Shown piece after piece: positions 34,885 to 45,298 of a DNA stretch of 64,000 nt. Under the pieces are notes generated by a model that was not told where the DNA came from, made no database searches, and saw only the letters and a program-made list of their open reading frames with translations. The first letter of the stretch is position 1. Every line of letters starts with the position of its first letter. The position numbers and the translations under genes were made by a program. The stretch is from Eustoma russellianum (lineage: Eukaryota; Streptophyta; Magnoliopsida; Gentianales; Gentianaceae), in contig AP025055.1 of the NCBI GenBank assembly GCA_036186865.1, positions 3,844,943 to 3,908,942 of the forward strand. The letters are read 5' to 3'.

Positions 34885-35062
34885 TAGAGATGCTGTAAGG
34901 GTCCTAGACGGCTGATATATTTTTGAGATTAAGGGTTCGAGCCGTAGAAACATACACTTGCATAGAGTGTACGTAGGATAAGACTGCGTACATCAGATCG
35001 TGAAGCGATCCGACTTTTCCTTGGACCTTGCACAAACGCAGAAGCCTAATGCAGAACGTCCT
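34885..35062 (+). mobile_element. Au-like SINE copy 2
   Basis: Box B-like GGTTCGAGCCG is at 34,927-34,938, followed by GGATAAGACTGCGTACATCAGATCG and a 3' part with CTTGGACCTTGCACAAACGC. It matches copies 1, 3 and 4 in reverse orientation. Confidence 0.7.
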
Positions 35063-35374
35063 TTACAAGAAGAAGAAGGTGAATTATGAGAACCAAACAT
35101 GAAAGAAAGAGTGTATTTTATTTATATACACTTTTTTCTGTTTCTTTTTTCTTTTCTTTTTGTTCATGTTATAATTCACATGGAGTTGCAAGATGCATAC
35201 TTTATGCTTGTTGTGAAATCTGTACATGCGTAATGAGAAAGTATTGAGTATTTTATAATTTGCTGATCATCACTTGATAGAAGGGAACAAACAAAAGAGA
35301 TGTGTCGAAGCAGCACAACTCTTTTCTAGCTTTCTGCCAAGGGTAAACTAGTATGGTAAAAACCTAAAATTAAA

Positions 35375-35555
35375 GTTTCCGATACACTAGTCTTTCGTGT
35401 TTGTCTAGAGTTCGGGGAGGGGTCAGATCGCTTCGCTATCTGATGTACGCAGCTTTAACCTACAATTTGTACGCAAAAGTCTGTTTCCGTGGCTCGAACA
35501 TGTGACTTCAATGTCATAAATCAATAACCATATTAGTTGGTCCAAGATCCGCCCT
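35375..35555 (-). mobile_element. Au-like SINE copy 3
   Basis: The minus strand has TTCGAGCCACGG (box B region), GCTGCGTACATCAGATAGCG and TGACCCCTCCCCGAACTC. It is only about 320 bp from copy 2 and in the opposite orientation. Confidence 0.7.
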
Positions 35556-35559
35556 CAAA

Positions 35560-36095
35560 AACCTAAAATTAACATACCTGAATAGACATCCGGATATATC
35601 ATACCTCCATATTATACATTGACAAATTTAATGGTGGCCAATGATAGTTAGTCAACTATCAATGAGAAACATAATGATTTGAGTCACTCCGTTCTTTGCA
35701 TATTTAACACTGTCACATATCAATTTTTCTTTATCTTAGTGGTACATAAGTGTCAATAAATGTCAAATAGTCAATCATTAATGACCGTTATAAAACTTGT
35801 AACATGTTTCTGTTTGTATGCCTAGTTTGAACATACATCCTGCGGAAGATAACAGAAGCCTTCTATGCTTTTCTTTTATCATTTTGTATTAGAATTTCCA
35901 ATTCGGTTATAGCTTTTGAAACTCTTTTTTGCATGCACTAATTAGCGATATAATCAGCCTAAAGTATATTTTTTTCTGCTTTACTTCAACATATTGGTGT
36001 GTCTATGCGGCTATGCCTTAGCTTGTATCATTTAAATGTTTCTCGGTGCACATATAATCTCATGGTGCGCTGTTGTCTTTTCATGTCAGACAAAG
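35560..36095. other. A/T-rich intergenic DNA, nothing recognised
   Basis: No ORF, TIR or tandem repeat could be supported. Confidence 0.5.
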
Positions 36096-36284
36096 GAGGA
36101 AATTGCAACCATCACCGAAAACGTTGGTGAAATTATCCATTTAGTATTTAAATGTTATGAAACCTCATTTGACACCTAAACGTGGCCAAATTTGATTCAA
36201 TTAACACCGAAAACCGGCTGATGACCCGCTGCAGTCGGTTTCAACATATTTTATCGTCAAAATTCAATTCCCTTCCAAATTAAC
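36096..36284 (+). repeat. Left TIR of the MULE-like element
   Basis: Reverse complement of 37,021-37,206 with scattered substitutions; ends at CCAAATTAAC. Confidence 0.8.
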
Positions 36285-36361
36285 CTTTTTCCCTTCCCTT
36301 TCTCCTACTGTAAGTGGTTCCCGTGGTTTTCCTCCATAAATTTCCTCCAATTTAACTTCCT

Positions 36362-36586
36362 ACGTGCAAGAACTCTCAAAGGGGTCCCACTTCCCCATAC
36401 CACCACCCTCTCATTACCCCTAACTTTAGCCTCATGAAACCTCCTTAGCAAAGCAGGCAAAACATGTGAATTCTCTGGATGGAAATTGTCGTTAGGCCCA
36501 TATAAATTAGTGGGCATCGCAGAAATTGCATCAAAATTAAACTGCAATCGATGAGCTTGACACATTTTGATCCCAGCTATCTTGTT
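36362..36586 (-). pseudogene. Captured GDP-L-fucose synthase (GER-type) fragment
   Basis: The minus frame reads KIAGIKMCQAHR, then FDAISAMPTNLYGPNDNFHP, ENSHVLPALLRRFHEAK and VVVWGSGTPLR. This is a continuous piece of the C-terminal half of plant GDP-4-keto-6-deoxymannose epimerase-reductase, which makes GDP-L-fucose in the cytosol. After PLR the expected reading is broken by a two-base deletion. The catalytic N-terminal part with the NADP-binding fold is absent. The fragment is inside the two TIRs, so it looks captured from a host gene. It is not functional as an enzyme. Confidence 0.85.
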
Positions 36587-37020
36587 ATCTTGATGGACTC
36601 GGTAGGTTTGATGGATGCCAATGTTAGGGCACTAATCTGCTACTGTCATTTTGACGGATTCGCTGGTTTAATTTCCCTCAATTCAACTTCCTTCTATCAG
36701 TTCATTTTGACGGATCCGCCCATTCATTTTGACGGATTCACTAGTTTAATTCCCCTCCAAATTAACGTCTTCTCCTTCCCTCTTTCTTCCATAAACCGGC
36801 TTATGACCTCCATAAATTTTCTCTATCGACTTCTTTTTTGTTAGCATGATTATGCTATTATAAACTCATTTCCCCCTCACTCACCTACCATTTCAAGCCA
36901 AAAATCGATACCTATAACTCCAACCTCCAATTCAACTTCCTTCTATCGAATGGGCGGAAAATTTATGGAGGAAAACAACAAGAGAACCAGTTGCAGCAGG
37001 AGGGATGGAAGGGAAAGACG

Positions 37021-37206
37021 TTAATTTGGAGGGAAATTGAATTTTGACGGTAAAATGTGCTGAAACCGGCTGAAGCAAGTCATCAGCCAATTTTCGATGT
37101 TAATTGAATCAAATTTGACCACGTTTGGGTGCCAATGAGGTTTCAGAACGTTTAAATGCTAACTAGATAATTTGACCAACATTTTGGTGATAGGTGCAAT
37201 TTTCTC
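37021..37206 (-). repeat. Right TIR of the MULE-like element
   Basis: Inverted partner of 36,096-36,284; outer end GAGAAAATTGCACC on the minus strand. Confidence 0.8.
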
Positions 37207-37314
37207 TAAGTAATGATTTGGTTTTTTTTTTCTCAGGGACGTTTCTCTAGACAACTTATATTATATTCTTAAAACATGCACATTAAAAAAGATCTATACA
37301 ATTCTAACAAAAAC

Positions 37315-37533
37315 CTACACAATTTTATCAAACATATATAGGAAGAATACTGTACAAATTACTTCGGAGAATAATGACCTCAGATCTTGGAGCAAAAGGT
37401 GAAATCCCTCATTTTGGGAGTTCATTGTCTCAGCCCCAAGAAGTCTGGGTGGAAGATACAAATCAGGAGCCCAACTGCCTTTTAAATTAAGCGAGATCTT
37501 ATGCAGTAACTCACATAAAGTGTTCTCATACAA
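37315..37533 (-). pseudogene. Unrecognised ORF end interrupted by E3
   Basis: The minus frame upstream of the E3 insertion gives about 73 residues (LLHKISLNLKGSWAPDLYLP, then LLGAETMNSQNEGFHLL) before a TAG at 37,317-37,315. The composition looks protein-like, but I recognise no family. The E3 LTR replaces its upstream part. It may be the last exon of a broken host gene or chance. Confidence 0.25.
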
Positions 37534-37538
37534 ATAAT

Positions 37539-39076
37539 TGTTAATGCAAGAATTGGTTTTGATGATTTGCACACAAGACGAGAGAAGGTTCAAAAACAAG
37601 TGTGTTTGAAATATCTTTAAATAATAGAAAAAATGTCTTCTAAGAAATCAAACGCTCTATGGAGCGCTACTTCTGAGGACAGAAAGTTTCAAACTGAGCC
37701 TAATAGCGCTCTAACATGTTAGAGAAATAAAACTAACTTGTTTAAGGAGCTTGAGAAATCAAACGCTCTATGGAGCGCTACTTCTGAGGACAGAAAGTTT
37801 CAAACTGAGCCTAATAGCGCTCTAACAGATCATAGAAATAAAACTAACTTGTTTATAGAGTTTCAAACGCTTTATCGAGCGCTTCAGCTTTAAATTATGA
37901 TATTAAGCCTTCAGGACAGAAAGTTTCAAACTAGGCAAATAGCGCTCTATCAGGAAAGACAAATGAGGTTATTAAAGTTTCGAACGCTCTATTGAGCGCT
38001 ACATTCACGAAGTTGGATGCGCGAAGAACTGAAGTAACTTTCTCTCTCTCCTGTACTTTATGTTTGACAAAAAGCACTTTTTGTATTCCCTATGCTATCA
38101 TGACTTTTGTGGCTACTTTTTGAATTACAAATCCTTGGTTGGTGAGAATATCTTACTATTTTAAGCTTTATGCACAAGACTTCCTCAAGAAGTTTTGACT
38201 TCTTCCAAGAAGCAATTTTCAAAAGTGATGAGGTGTCAACATGCCATTGGATGTCTTCTCCCAATCTTCTCTCTCTCTCCCCTTCTCCTCCAACGGTTAG
38301 AAGCTCTTCTTTTAAGGCTTTGAAGACTCCATTTTTGAAGACCAACTTTCTACCTCAAGCTCTCAAGTCTTCATTTGTATTTTGCTCTCAAAATTATTGT
38401 AAAATTACTTTATTGTTGAGAGTGTGTGATTGTAAAGGAGAAGAGGTCTTCTTCTAAGTGAGGATTGTGAGGAGCAAGATCTAGATTGTTGGTCAAGAAG
38501 CAAGGGAGCTTCTTGTTGGGCGAAACTCAAGCTTCCAAGAGCTAGTTGATGGTGTTGGAGCAACATCATTCTCCATAGAAGGTTTCTTTGATGAAGAGAA
38601 GATCTTAAGGAGGCTAGGCTTCAAGGAGGTTGAGTGTTCATTGTTGAAACTCAAGCTTCCAAGAGCTAGTTGATGGTGTAGGAGCTACATCATACTCCAT
38701 AGAAGGTTTCTTTGGTGCAAAGAAGATCTTAAGGAGGCTAGGCTTCAAGGAGGTTGAGTTTTTCGTGTTCTTGAGCTAGGTTTGCTAAACTTAGCTTGTT
38801 CTTGTATTTTTATTTGATTGTTGTTTCCCCCCAAAGAGAAATAACAATCCCCTTGTTAAAAATCCTTCTTGTTCAAAGCAAGAAGGTAGAGGAGTAGAGT
38901 CTTTGACTTGAACCTCTATAAATTTGGTGTTCTTTCATTTCCGCAAGTCATTTCTTTCAAAGAACACATCAAGTATTGGTTTAGTTACTCTCATTGCAAA
39001 AAGAATCGAAAAAGAACCATACTTAGATTAACACACTATTCAACCCCCCCTTCTAGTGTGTTTCACGGACCTAACA
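37539..39076 (+). repeat. E3 5' LTR
   Basis: This is 1,538 bp, TGTTAATGCAAG to GGACCTAACA. The U3 word array is at 37,655-38,015, and a C-rich hairpin CACACTA...TAGTGTG lies at 39,032-39,060. The LTR also has an internal direct duplication: segments starting AAACTCAAGCTTCCAAGAGC at 38,524 and 38,646. Confidence 0.97.
37655..38015 (+). promoter_or_regulatory. U3 word array in the E3 LTR
   Basis: Units contain AACGCTCTATGGAGCGCTAC (self-complementary CGCTC/GAGCG), a spacer GACAGAAAGTTTCAAACT, and TAATAGCGCTCTAAC. There are about four units, the first two nearly identical. Position in the LTR matches the arrays of E1, E2 and E4, but the words differ. Confidence 0.7.
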
Positions 39077-39078
39077 AT

Positions 39079-39090
39079 TGGTATCAGAGC
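39079..39090 (+). other. E3 primer binding site
   Basis: TGGTATCAGAGC, two bases after the 5' LTR. Confidence 0.95.
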
Positions 39091-39140
39091 CTAACCTTGA
39101 TTGTTTGGTAGTCAAATAGCAAGGCTTGATTCTATCTAGT

Positions 39141-41168
39141 ATGGAGGAAACACCTTATGCGTGGGAATCTTCGGGTAGTGAGTCTTCTAGGACAAGAAGA
39201 AGAAGACAAGAAAATTTGATACCTTCGGTATCTAATATTCATACCAAAGTGCCAATGTTTGATTCAAATAATTACTCTCTATGGAAATCCAACATGGAGA
39301 CCCATCTTAGGGGTTGTGGTTATCGGATTTGGAAAGAAGTTACAAAGGGCTCAAAGGCTCCTATTGATTATGATAATCCAACTCAAGAAGAAGAGTTACT
39401 ATTTGCTATAAATGGAAAAGCTCTTGACATCTTGAATAGTTCTCTTACTCCAAATGAGAGAGCTAAGATTCAAGGTGTGCAATCAGCTCATGAAGCATGG
39501 ATAAAGTTGGAAATGATCTATGAGGGTACTTCTCAAGTTAGAAAGGCAAGGAGAAGGATGTTGATGAAACAATTTTATAATTTTTCCGTCCCCAATGGTG
39601 AAAAAATCGAAGAGACTATTCAAAGGTTCACCAAACTTGTCAATCTACTTAATGCGGTGGGAAAGAAGATCGAACAAGAAGATCTTAACCATCGACTTCT
39701 AAATAGCTTGGGAAGAGAATGGAATCCTAAGGTGACGGCCATTGAAGAATCAAAGGATCTTGAATCTCTTACCTTAGATGAGTTATATGGAAATCTTATG
39801 ACTCATGAAATTCAACTTGAGGAACAAGAGAAAAATGATCCTATCAAACAATCACCTAAGGCGTTGGTATGTGACACGGATGATTCGGATGATGAGTTTG
39901 AGCTTCTTGTAAGGAGGTTCAAAAGGTTTGCCAAGAAAAATGGAGATGAGGCTAAACGATTTATCAAAGGAACTCTATCCAAGGACCAAGATGACAAATG
40001 CTTCAAATGTGGAAAATATGGTCACTTTATGAAAGATTGTAGAGTGAAGGATTCGCACCCAAAAGATAAGAGGGCTATATACCAAAAGAAGAAGGCTCTT
40101 CAAGCGGAGGTAGCGCATTGGGATAGTCTCCTATCCGACTCCGAAGGTGACCATGATGATGACAAGGATCTTGCCCTTATAGCTATGAGTGATGATGATC
40201 TTGATAGGGAATATTCTTGTTTCATGGCCATTGAAGATGATATGGAGGTATGCTCTAGATCTTCTCATTATAAATTGCAAGATGAACTTGATGATATGAT
40301 TGAGAAGAATGATTTGTTAAGTTTAAAATATAAGCGTGTCAAACGAGACTTTAGGGAATGCATAAATGAATATAATGTCACACTTGAAAACAACATTGCA
40401 TTGCAACTTGAATATGATATTCTTATGACCATGCATAAAGTAGTTGCTAATGAGAATTGTTGTTTGAGATATGAAAGTGAGATTCATTTGAGCACAATGG
40501 AAAAAATGTTTGAGGGCAAGCATGCTTTAAATAAGATGCTAATTAGTCAAAGAGCAAGCATTGATAAAACCGGATTAGGCTATAATGCATCTAGTGTGAG
40601 CACGAAACCTTCAAATATGCCTTTGATTAAATTTGCTAAATCAAGTAATGCATCCACTCCCTCCTTCAAAGAATCAAAACCATCTTTGAAGAAACAAAGG
40701 CATATGCCTCATAGCAAGGCAAAAACACCCAAGGTATCAAAACCTTTGGTTAAACACGTTGCCAAAACCTATTCCTTAGTACCAAGGAAGAACATGCATA
40801 AACATGAATCACGGGTTATGCCTACACATAAGCATCATGATCATTCTTACTCTCGAATTATGCCTACACATAAGCATCATGATCATCCTTACTCTCACAA
40901 ACGTATTCCTACATGCTTCTATTGCAACAAGAAAGGGCATGTAGAAAGAGTTTGTAGAGCCAAAAGAAATACACATCTTGTATGGGTGCCAAAGGGTCAA
41001 GTGCATGTTACTAATCCTCAAGGACCCAAAACAAAAAGGGTACCAATGTCATATATTGATTTTGTAGGTCATAGCGTCAAATGGAGAAATCAAGGACAAA
41101 GGCGTCCAATGGGTCGTGGACATTGGGTGTTCCAACCATATGACGGGAAACAAAAGATTGTTTCATAA
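39141..41168 (+). CDS. gag: E3 gag, intact
   Basis: This is a 675-residue Gag from the first ATG after the PBS, with no internal stop. It contains KVPMFDSNNYSLWKSNMETH, KVTAIEESKDL, a first knuckle CFKCGKYGHFMKDC, repeated MPTHKHHDHSYS-type His-rich units near 40,817-40,900, and a second knuckle CFYCNKKGHVERVC. The stop at 41,166-41,168 lies inside pol. An intact gag next to a dead pol is unusual; the product could still form particles, which is inference. Confidence 0.92.
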   Translation: MEETPYAWESSGSESSRTRRRRQENLIPSVSNIHTKVPMFDSNNYSLWKSNMETHLRGCGYRIWKEVTKGSKAPIDYDNPTQEEELLFAINGKALDILNSSLTPNERAKIQGVQSAHEAWIKLEMIYEGTSQVRKARRRMLMKQFYNFSVPNGEKIEETIQRFTKLVNLLNAVGKKIEQEDLNHRLLNSLGREWNPKVTAIEESKDLESLTLDELYGNLMTHEIQLEEQEKNDPIKQSPKALVCDTDDSDDEFELLVRRFKRFAKKNGDEAKRFIKGTLSKDQDDKCFKCGKYGHFMKDCRVKDSHPKDKRAIYQKKKALQAEVAHWDSLLSDSEGDHDDDKDLALIAMSDDDLDREYSCFMAIEDDMEVCSRSSHYKLQDELDDMIEKNDLLSLKYKRVKRDFRECINEYNVTLENNIALQLEYDILMTMHKVVANENCCLRYESEIHLSTMEKMFEGKHALNKMLISQRASIDKTGLGYNASSVSTKPSNMPLIKFAKSSNASTPSFKESKPSLKKQRHMPHSKAKTPKVSKPLVKHVAKTYSLVPRKNMHKHESRVMPTHKHHDHSYSRIMPTHKHHDHPYSHKRIPTCFYCNKKGHVERVCRAKRNTHLVWVPKGQVHVTNPQGPKTKRVPMSYIDFVGHSVKWRNQGQRRPMGRGHWVFQPYDGKQKIVS

Positions 41169-44100
41169 GATCACTATGCAAGATGGAGGAGTTGTCCACT
41201 TCGGAGGTAGTAAAGGTCAAATCAAAGGACATGGTAAAGTGGGTAACGATTCCTTCTCTCTTAGTGATGTACTTTATGTAGATGGGCTTAAGTATAATTT
41301 GATAAGTGTGAGCCAATTGTGTGATACAAATATGAAGTTATATTNNNNNNNNNNCCAATTGTGTGATACAAATATGAAGTTATATTTGTGAAAATAAAAA
41401 AGTTCGAGGGCTTCCCAAAATGAATTTTGAAAACCAAGAACTTTGTAGTACTTGTCAAAAATCAAAACTTGTGAAAACAAGCTTTAGGCCCAAAACAAAT
41501 ATTTCCACCTCCAAGCCTCTACAAATGTTACATATGGATTTGTATGGGGATATTGGTGCAAAAAGCTTGAGTGACAAACATTACACATTTGTGGTAGTAG
41601 ATGATTACAATAGATATATATGGGTAATGTTTCTTGCAAAGAAAAGTGATGCATGTCATGAGTTTGTCAATCTATGTAGGCAATTGGAAAATTACATGAG
41701 TGACACCATTTAGACCATTAGAAGTGATCGTGGTGGTGAGTTTGATGGAGATTTCCAAAAGTTTTGTGTATCCAAAGGATATGTACATAACTTTTCGGCT
41801 CCAAGAACTCTCCAACAAAATGGTGTGGCCGAACGCAAAAATCAAACCCTACAAGAAATGAGTAGGGCAATGCTTAATGAGTTCGGCTTGCCCAAGTATT
41901 TTTGGGCCGAAGCGGTTAATGCCGCTTGTCATGTAATTAATCGCGTCTATTTGAGACCATACTTAAATATGACTCCTTATGAACTTTGGAATGGCAAAGT
42001 CCCCAACATTGGATATTTCAAAGTGTTTGGTTGCAAGTGTTTCATACTTAATACTGAAGACACTTTGGACAAGCTTGATTTCAAAGCAGATGAGGGCATA
42101 TTTTTGGGCTATGCATCAAATAGTAAAGCATTTCGTGTTTTTAATAAAAGAAGCAAAAAGGTGGAAGAGTCTATTCATGTTAAGTTTAGTGAATCACTTG
42201 ATGATGAAACTAAACTTAATAATGAACATGAAGATGTTGAAGATAAAACTTCTCAGGAAGAAGAGCTTGATATTGTTCCAAGGGTTGTTCATCAAGAAGA
42301 GATTGTTGATGAACCACCTAAAGGAAAAAATCTTCATTGACTTAAAAATTGATCATATTGAAGGAAGTCATCCACCTAGTGTTAAGGATCAAAGTGAAAC
42401 AAATAGCGACACTTCACACGCTCCTTTTGATGAAACACAAAATGTGGTTGATGCATCTCATTTTCCGGAAAATGATGAACATATTGAAAATGATCATTTG
42501 TCTCTTCCGGAAAGTGATCACGTGGAAGTTGGAGGAGATGTATCCAATCTTCCTAGGTCATTTAACCACAAAAGCTCATATCCTCATGAATTAATTATAG
42601 GTGATATAAATCGTGGTATCACTACTAGAAGACAATTTAGAGAAAATGCATTTGTGTCACTTTTAGAACCTAAGAATATTAAGGAAGCACTTCTTGTTTT
42701 AGCTATGCAAGAAGAGCTAAATTAAATTGAAAGAAGTGATGTTTGAGAATTGGTTTCCAAACCTCTTGATCATCCGATTATTGGCACAAAATGGGCATTT
42801 CGTAATAAAATGGATGATCAAGGCAATGTCACAAGAAATAAGGCTAGACTAGTTGCTCAGGGATATCGTCAAGAAGAGGGCATTGATTTTGATGAAACAT
42901 TTGCACCCGTAGTGCGGCTTGAAGCTATAAGAATGTTGTTAGCATATGCTTGTTACAAGGATTTCAAGCTTTACCAAATGGATATTAAATCCACTTTCTT
43001 GAATGGAATTATTCAAGAAAAGGTATATGTGGCTCAATCTCCCGGATTAGAAAGTCATGATTCTTTACATCATGTTTATAGGCTTAAAAAGGCATTCTAT
43101 GGCCTTAAACAAGCTCCTAGAGCTTGGTGTGATAGGTTGAGTACATTTCTTCTAAATAGTGGATTTTCAAGAGGTAAAGTGGATACCATCTTGTTTGTCA
43201 AAGAACAAGGTAAATATCATTTGCTTGTTCAAGTATATGTTGATGATATTATTGGTGCTACTAACAATCTTCTTTGTGAGCAATTTGCTAGCTTGATGCA
43301 AGGTGAATTTGAAATGAGTATGATGGGAGAACTCACTTATTTCCTTGGACTCCGAATCAAGCAAACTTAAGATGGAGTATACATTTCTCAAACCAAGCAT
43401 ACAAAAGACTTGCTCAAAAAGAACAACTTTGGTGAAGGTAGAAATGTGAACACTCCTATGAGCACAAGTTTGAAACTTGACAAGGATGAAAAAGGAAAGC
43501 AAATTGAGGTAACCTTGTATCGTGGCATAATTGGTAGTCTACTTTATTTGACAGCTAGTAGACCTGACATTTTGCATGCCGTATGTTTATGTGCTAGATT
43601 TCAAAGTGATCCTAGAGAAATGCATCTCATTGCGGTAAAACGTATATTTCGTTACCTTAGAGGAACTTTGAGGTTTGGTTTATTTTATCCTAAGAATGCA
43701 TGTTTTGATCTTAGAGGTTATAGTGACTCCGACTATGCCGGAAGTCTTGTTGATAGAAAGAGCACCTCCGAAACTTGTCAATTTCTTGGAGATTGTATTG
43801 TATCTTGGTTTTCCAAGAAACAAAATAGTGTTGCTCTTTCTACGGCGGAATCCGATATGTTTCGGCCGCCTTATGTTGCGCACAATTGTTATGGATGTCA
43901 CACACATTAAATGATTATAATGTTCATTTTTCCAAGATACCTATCTTGTGTGACAATACTTCGGCTATTAATATTGCACAAAAACCTGTTCATCATAGTC
44001 GAACTAAACATATCGAAGTGAGACATCACTTCATTAGGGATTGTGTACAGAAAAGGTTGGTTTGTGTTGAATTTGTCTCTACTAGTAACCAACTAGCGGA

Positions 44101-44191
44101 TATATTCACAAAACCACTGCCTTGTGAAGTATTTGAGTCTATTAGAAGTCGATTGGGATTACTTAACATTGATCAATGTCAAATGGTATGA
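41068..44191 (+). pseudogene. pol: E3 pol, inactivated by stops, frameshifts and a deletion
   Basis: The frame opens after TAG at 41,065-41,067. The protease motif reads DIGC where E1 and E2 have DSGC. The GAG-pre-integrase region, including its LWH..LGH zinc ligands, is missing across the assembly gap. Stops lie at 41,712, 42,723, 42,744 and 43,368, and frameshifts near 42,332 and 43,852. The RT YVDD is retained but loses one residue after DII. RNase H with YSDSDYAG and ADIFTKPLP is still readable, ending at 44,191. Confidence 0.9.
41345..41354. other. Assembly gap (10 N) with duplicated flanks
   Basis: The 32 bases before the N run (41,313-41,344) are repeated exactly after it (41,355-41,386), so the two contig ends overlap and the gap is probably not real missing sequence. 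Confidence 0.95.
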
Positions 44192-44414
44192 AAATATAAA
44201 TGCTAATCTTGATTTCAAGCACTTTATATTACTTTGAAATCGCATTCATAGTCAAATTAAGCAATTCAACGAGTTCAATGACAATGCAAAGTTGAAACTT
44301 TTAAATGTTGTCAACTTAAAGCACTTCAAATGATTACTTCTATCACTCAATAGCATCAGACACTTGAAAGGCTAAAACTTTCTACAGTTGAAAATATGAT
44401 GCATTTCAAATTAA

Positions 44415-44960
44415 AAATGAGGGGTTACGTAAGTTTGATGTATTTGGTTGGAATAAAAAAACCTATGGCTTGACAGGGGAAGAAATTCAAACAGAATTAG
44501 GCTTCTCTCCTTCTAAGAAACTCCAACAAATGCCTTTAGTCAACAGGGTGTTGCTAAGGATTGTTATAGCAAAGCAACTAGAGGTCCAGACAATCTGAAT
44601 TTATGTGTTTTTTTTTTGTATCTTGACTAGCATGTAGTTAACTTTTAGATGGATCTTTCTAGTTGTAGTCCCTACCTATTTAACCAAAAGAACAAAAGCC
44701 ATACTTGTTTTGCAAATTGTATTCACATATTAATTTTGCACTGTGGCTTTGGGCTTAGTTCTATTCCATGCTAATCTTATGCAGCTGTAGAACCTTAATG
44801 ATGCACGTCTTAAATATTTGAGATCCACACTACTCCATGCTCAAGTTGTTACAGCATTTGAGAATGAACCTAAGATTGTTCAGTTCTCTTGGCCTTGATT
44901 CTCCTCCCTTGGTTTATATTTTTTTTTTGATGATTTAGGGGGAGAAATGTGTTATTGTGC
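44415..44960 (+). pseudogene. Decayed additional ORF of E3
   Basis: No long ORF is present, but pieces match the E2 additional ORF in order. At about 44,476-44,560 the reading GFSPSKKLQQMPLVNRVLL corresponds to E2 GYFPSKKTQNMPLVDRILL. At 44,789-44,850 a NLNDARLKYLRSTLLHAQVV segment sits where E2 has its short coiled-coil. At 44,928-44,950 FDDLGGE matches the FDDLGGESGG entry of the E2 glycine-rich tail, which is in the second E2 frame. The latter supports both frames of the E2 ORF being one ancestral protein. Confidence 0.65.
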
Positions 44961-45231
44961 TGTGTGTGGTGTTGTGTTGTGAGAGGTGTTGCAAGTGGAT
45001 GTTGATGTTTTTGTGATAATGGTGATGTCCTCTGTTTTCCTCCTAGGTTATTATGCTCTGTTTTGTCAAGACTGGTATTGAAGTACTTGATGGTAGTTGT
45101 TTCACTAAATCACTTGCTATGATATGTCTTTAATTAACATATGCAATGAAGTGTTCTATATGATATTTTTCCTCAGTATAAATCATTTTTGATGTTATGA
45201 AATAAAGTTATTCTCTGAGGAGTGCATATAG

Positions 45232-45298
45232 TAAGGGGGAGCATAAGATGCATCTAGTGAGGGGGAGCTTATTGTGAAATCATCAAAAAGAGGGAGAT
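45232..45298 (+). other. E3 polypurine tracts
   Basis: TAAGGGGGAGCATAAG, GTGAGGGGGAGC and AAAAAGAGGGAGA occur in the last 67 bases before the 3' LTR, the same set and order as the E2 tracts except that the first two are swapped. Confidence 0.75.

Larger units (their letters stand above)
36096..37206. mobile_element. MULE-like element with captured gene fragment (Pack-MULE)
   Basis: Long terminal inverted repeats of about 190 bp (36,096-36,284 and 37,021-37,206) begin GAGGAAATTGCA and GAGAAAATTGCA. They remain about 80% identical by eye, sharing blocks such as GAAACCTCATT, ATTTGATTCAATTAACA and GTCAAAATTCAATT. Such long TIRs with an A/T-rich AAATTGC end are typical of Mutator-like elements. 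The interior has no transposase. Instead it holds a GDP-L-fucose synthase fragment at 36,362-36,586 and a repeated CATTTTGACGGATTCGCTGG motif (36,645-36,760). I could not find a matching 9-bp TSD (flanks CAGACAAAG and TAAGTAATG), so the ends may be off or the TSD decayed. Confidence 0.75.

Noticed and set aside
38170..38457. 95-codon ORFs on both strands in the E3 LTRs (also at 45,930-46,217)
   Set aside because: They lie within LTR sequence and are low-complexity in composition; repeated only because the LTR is repeated.
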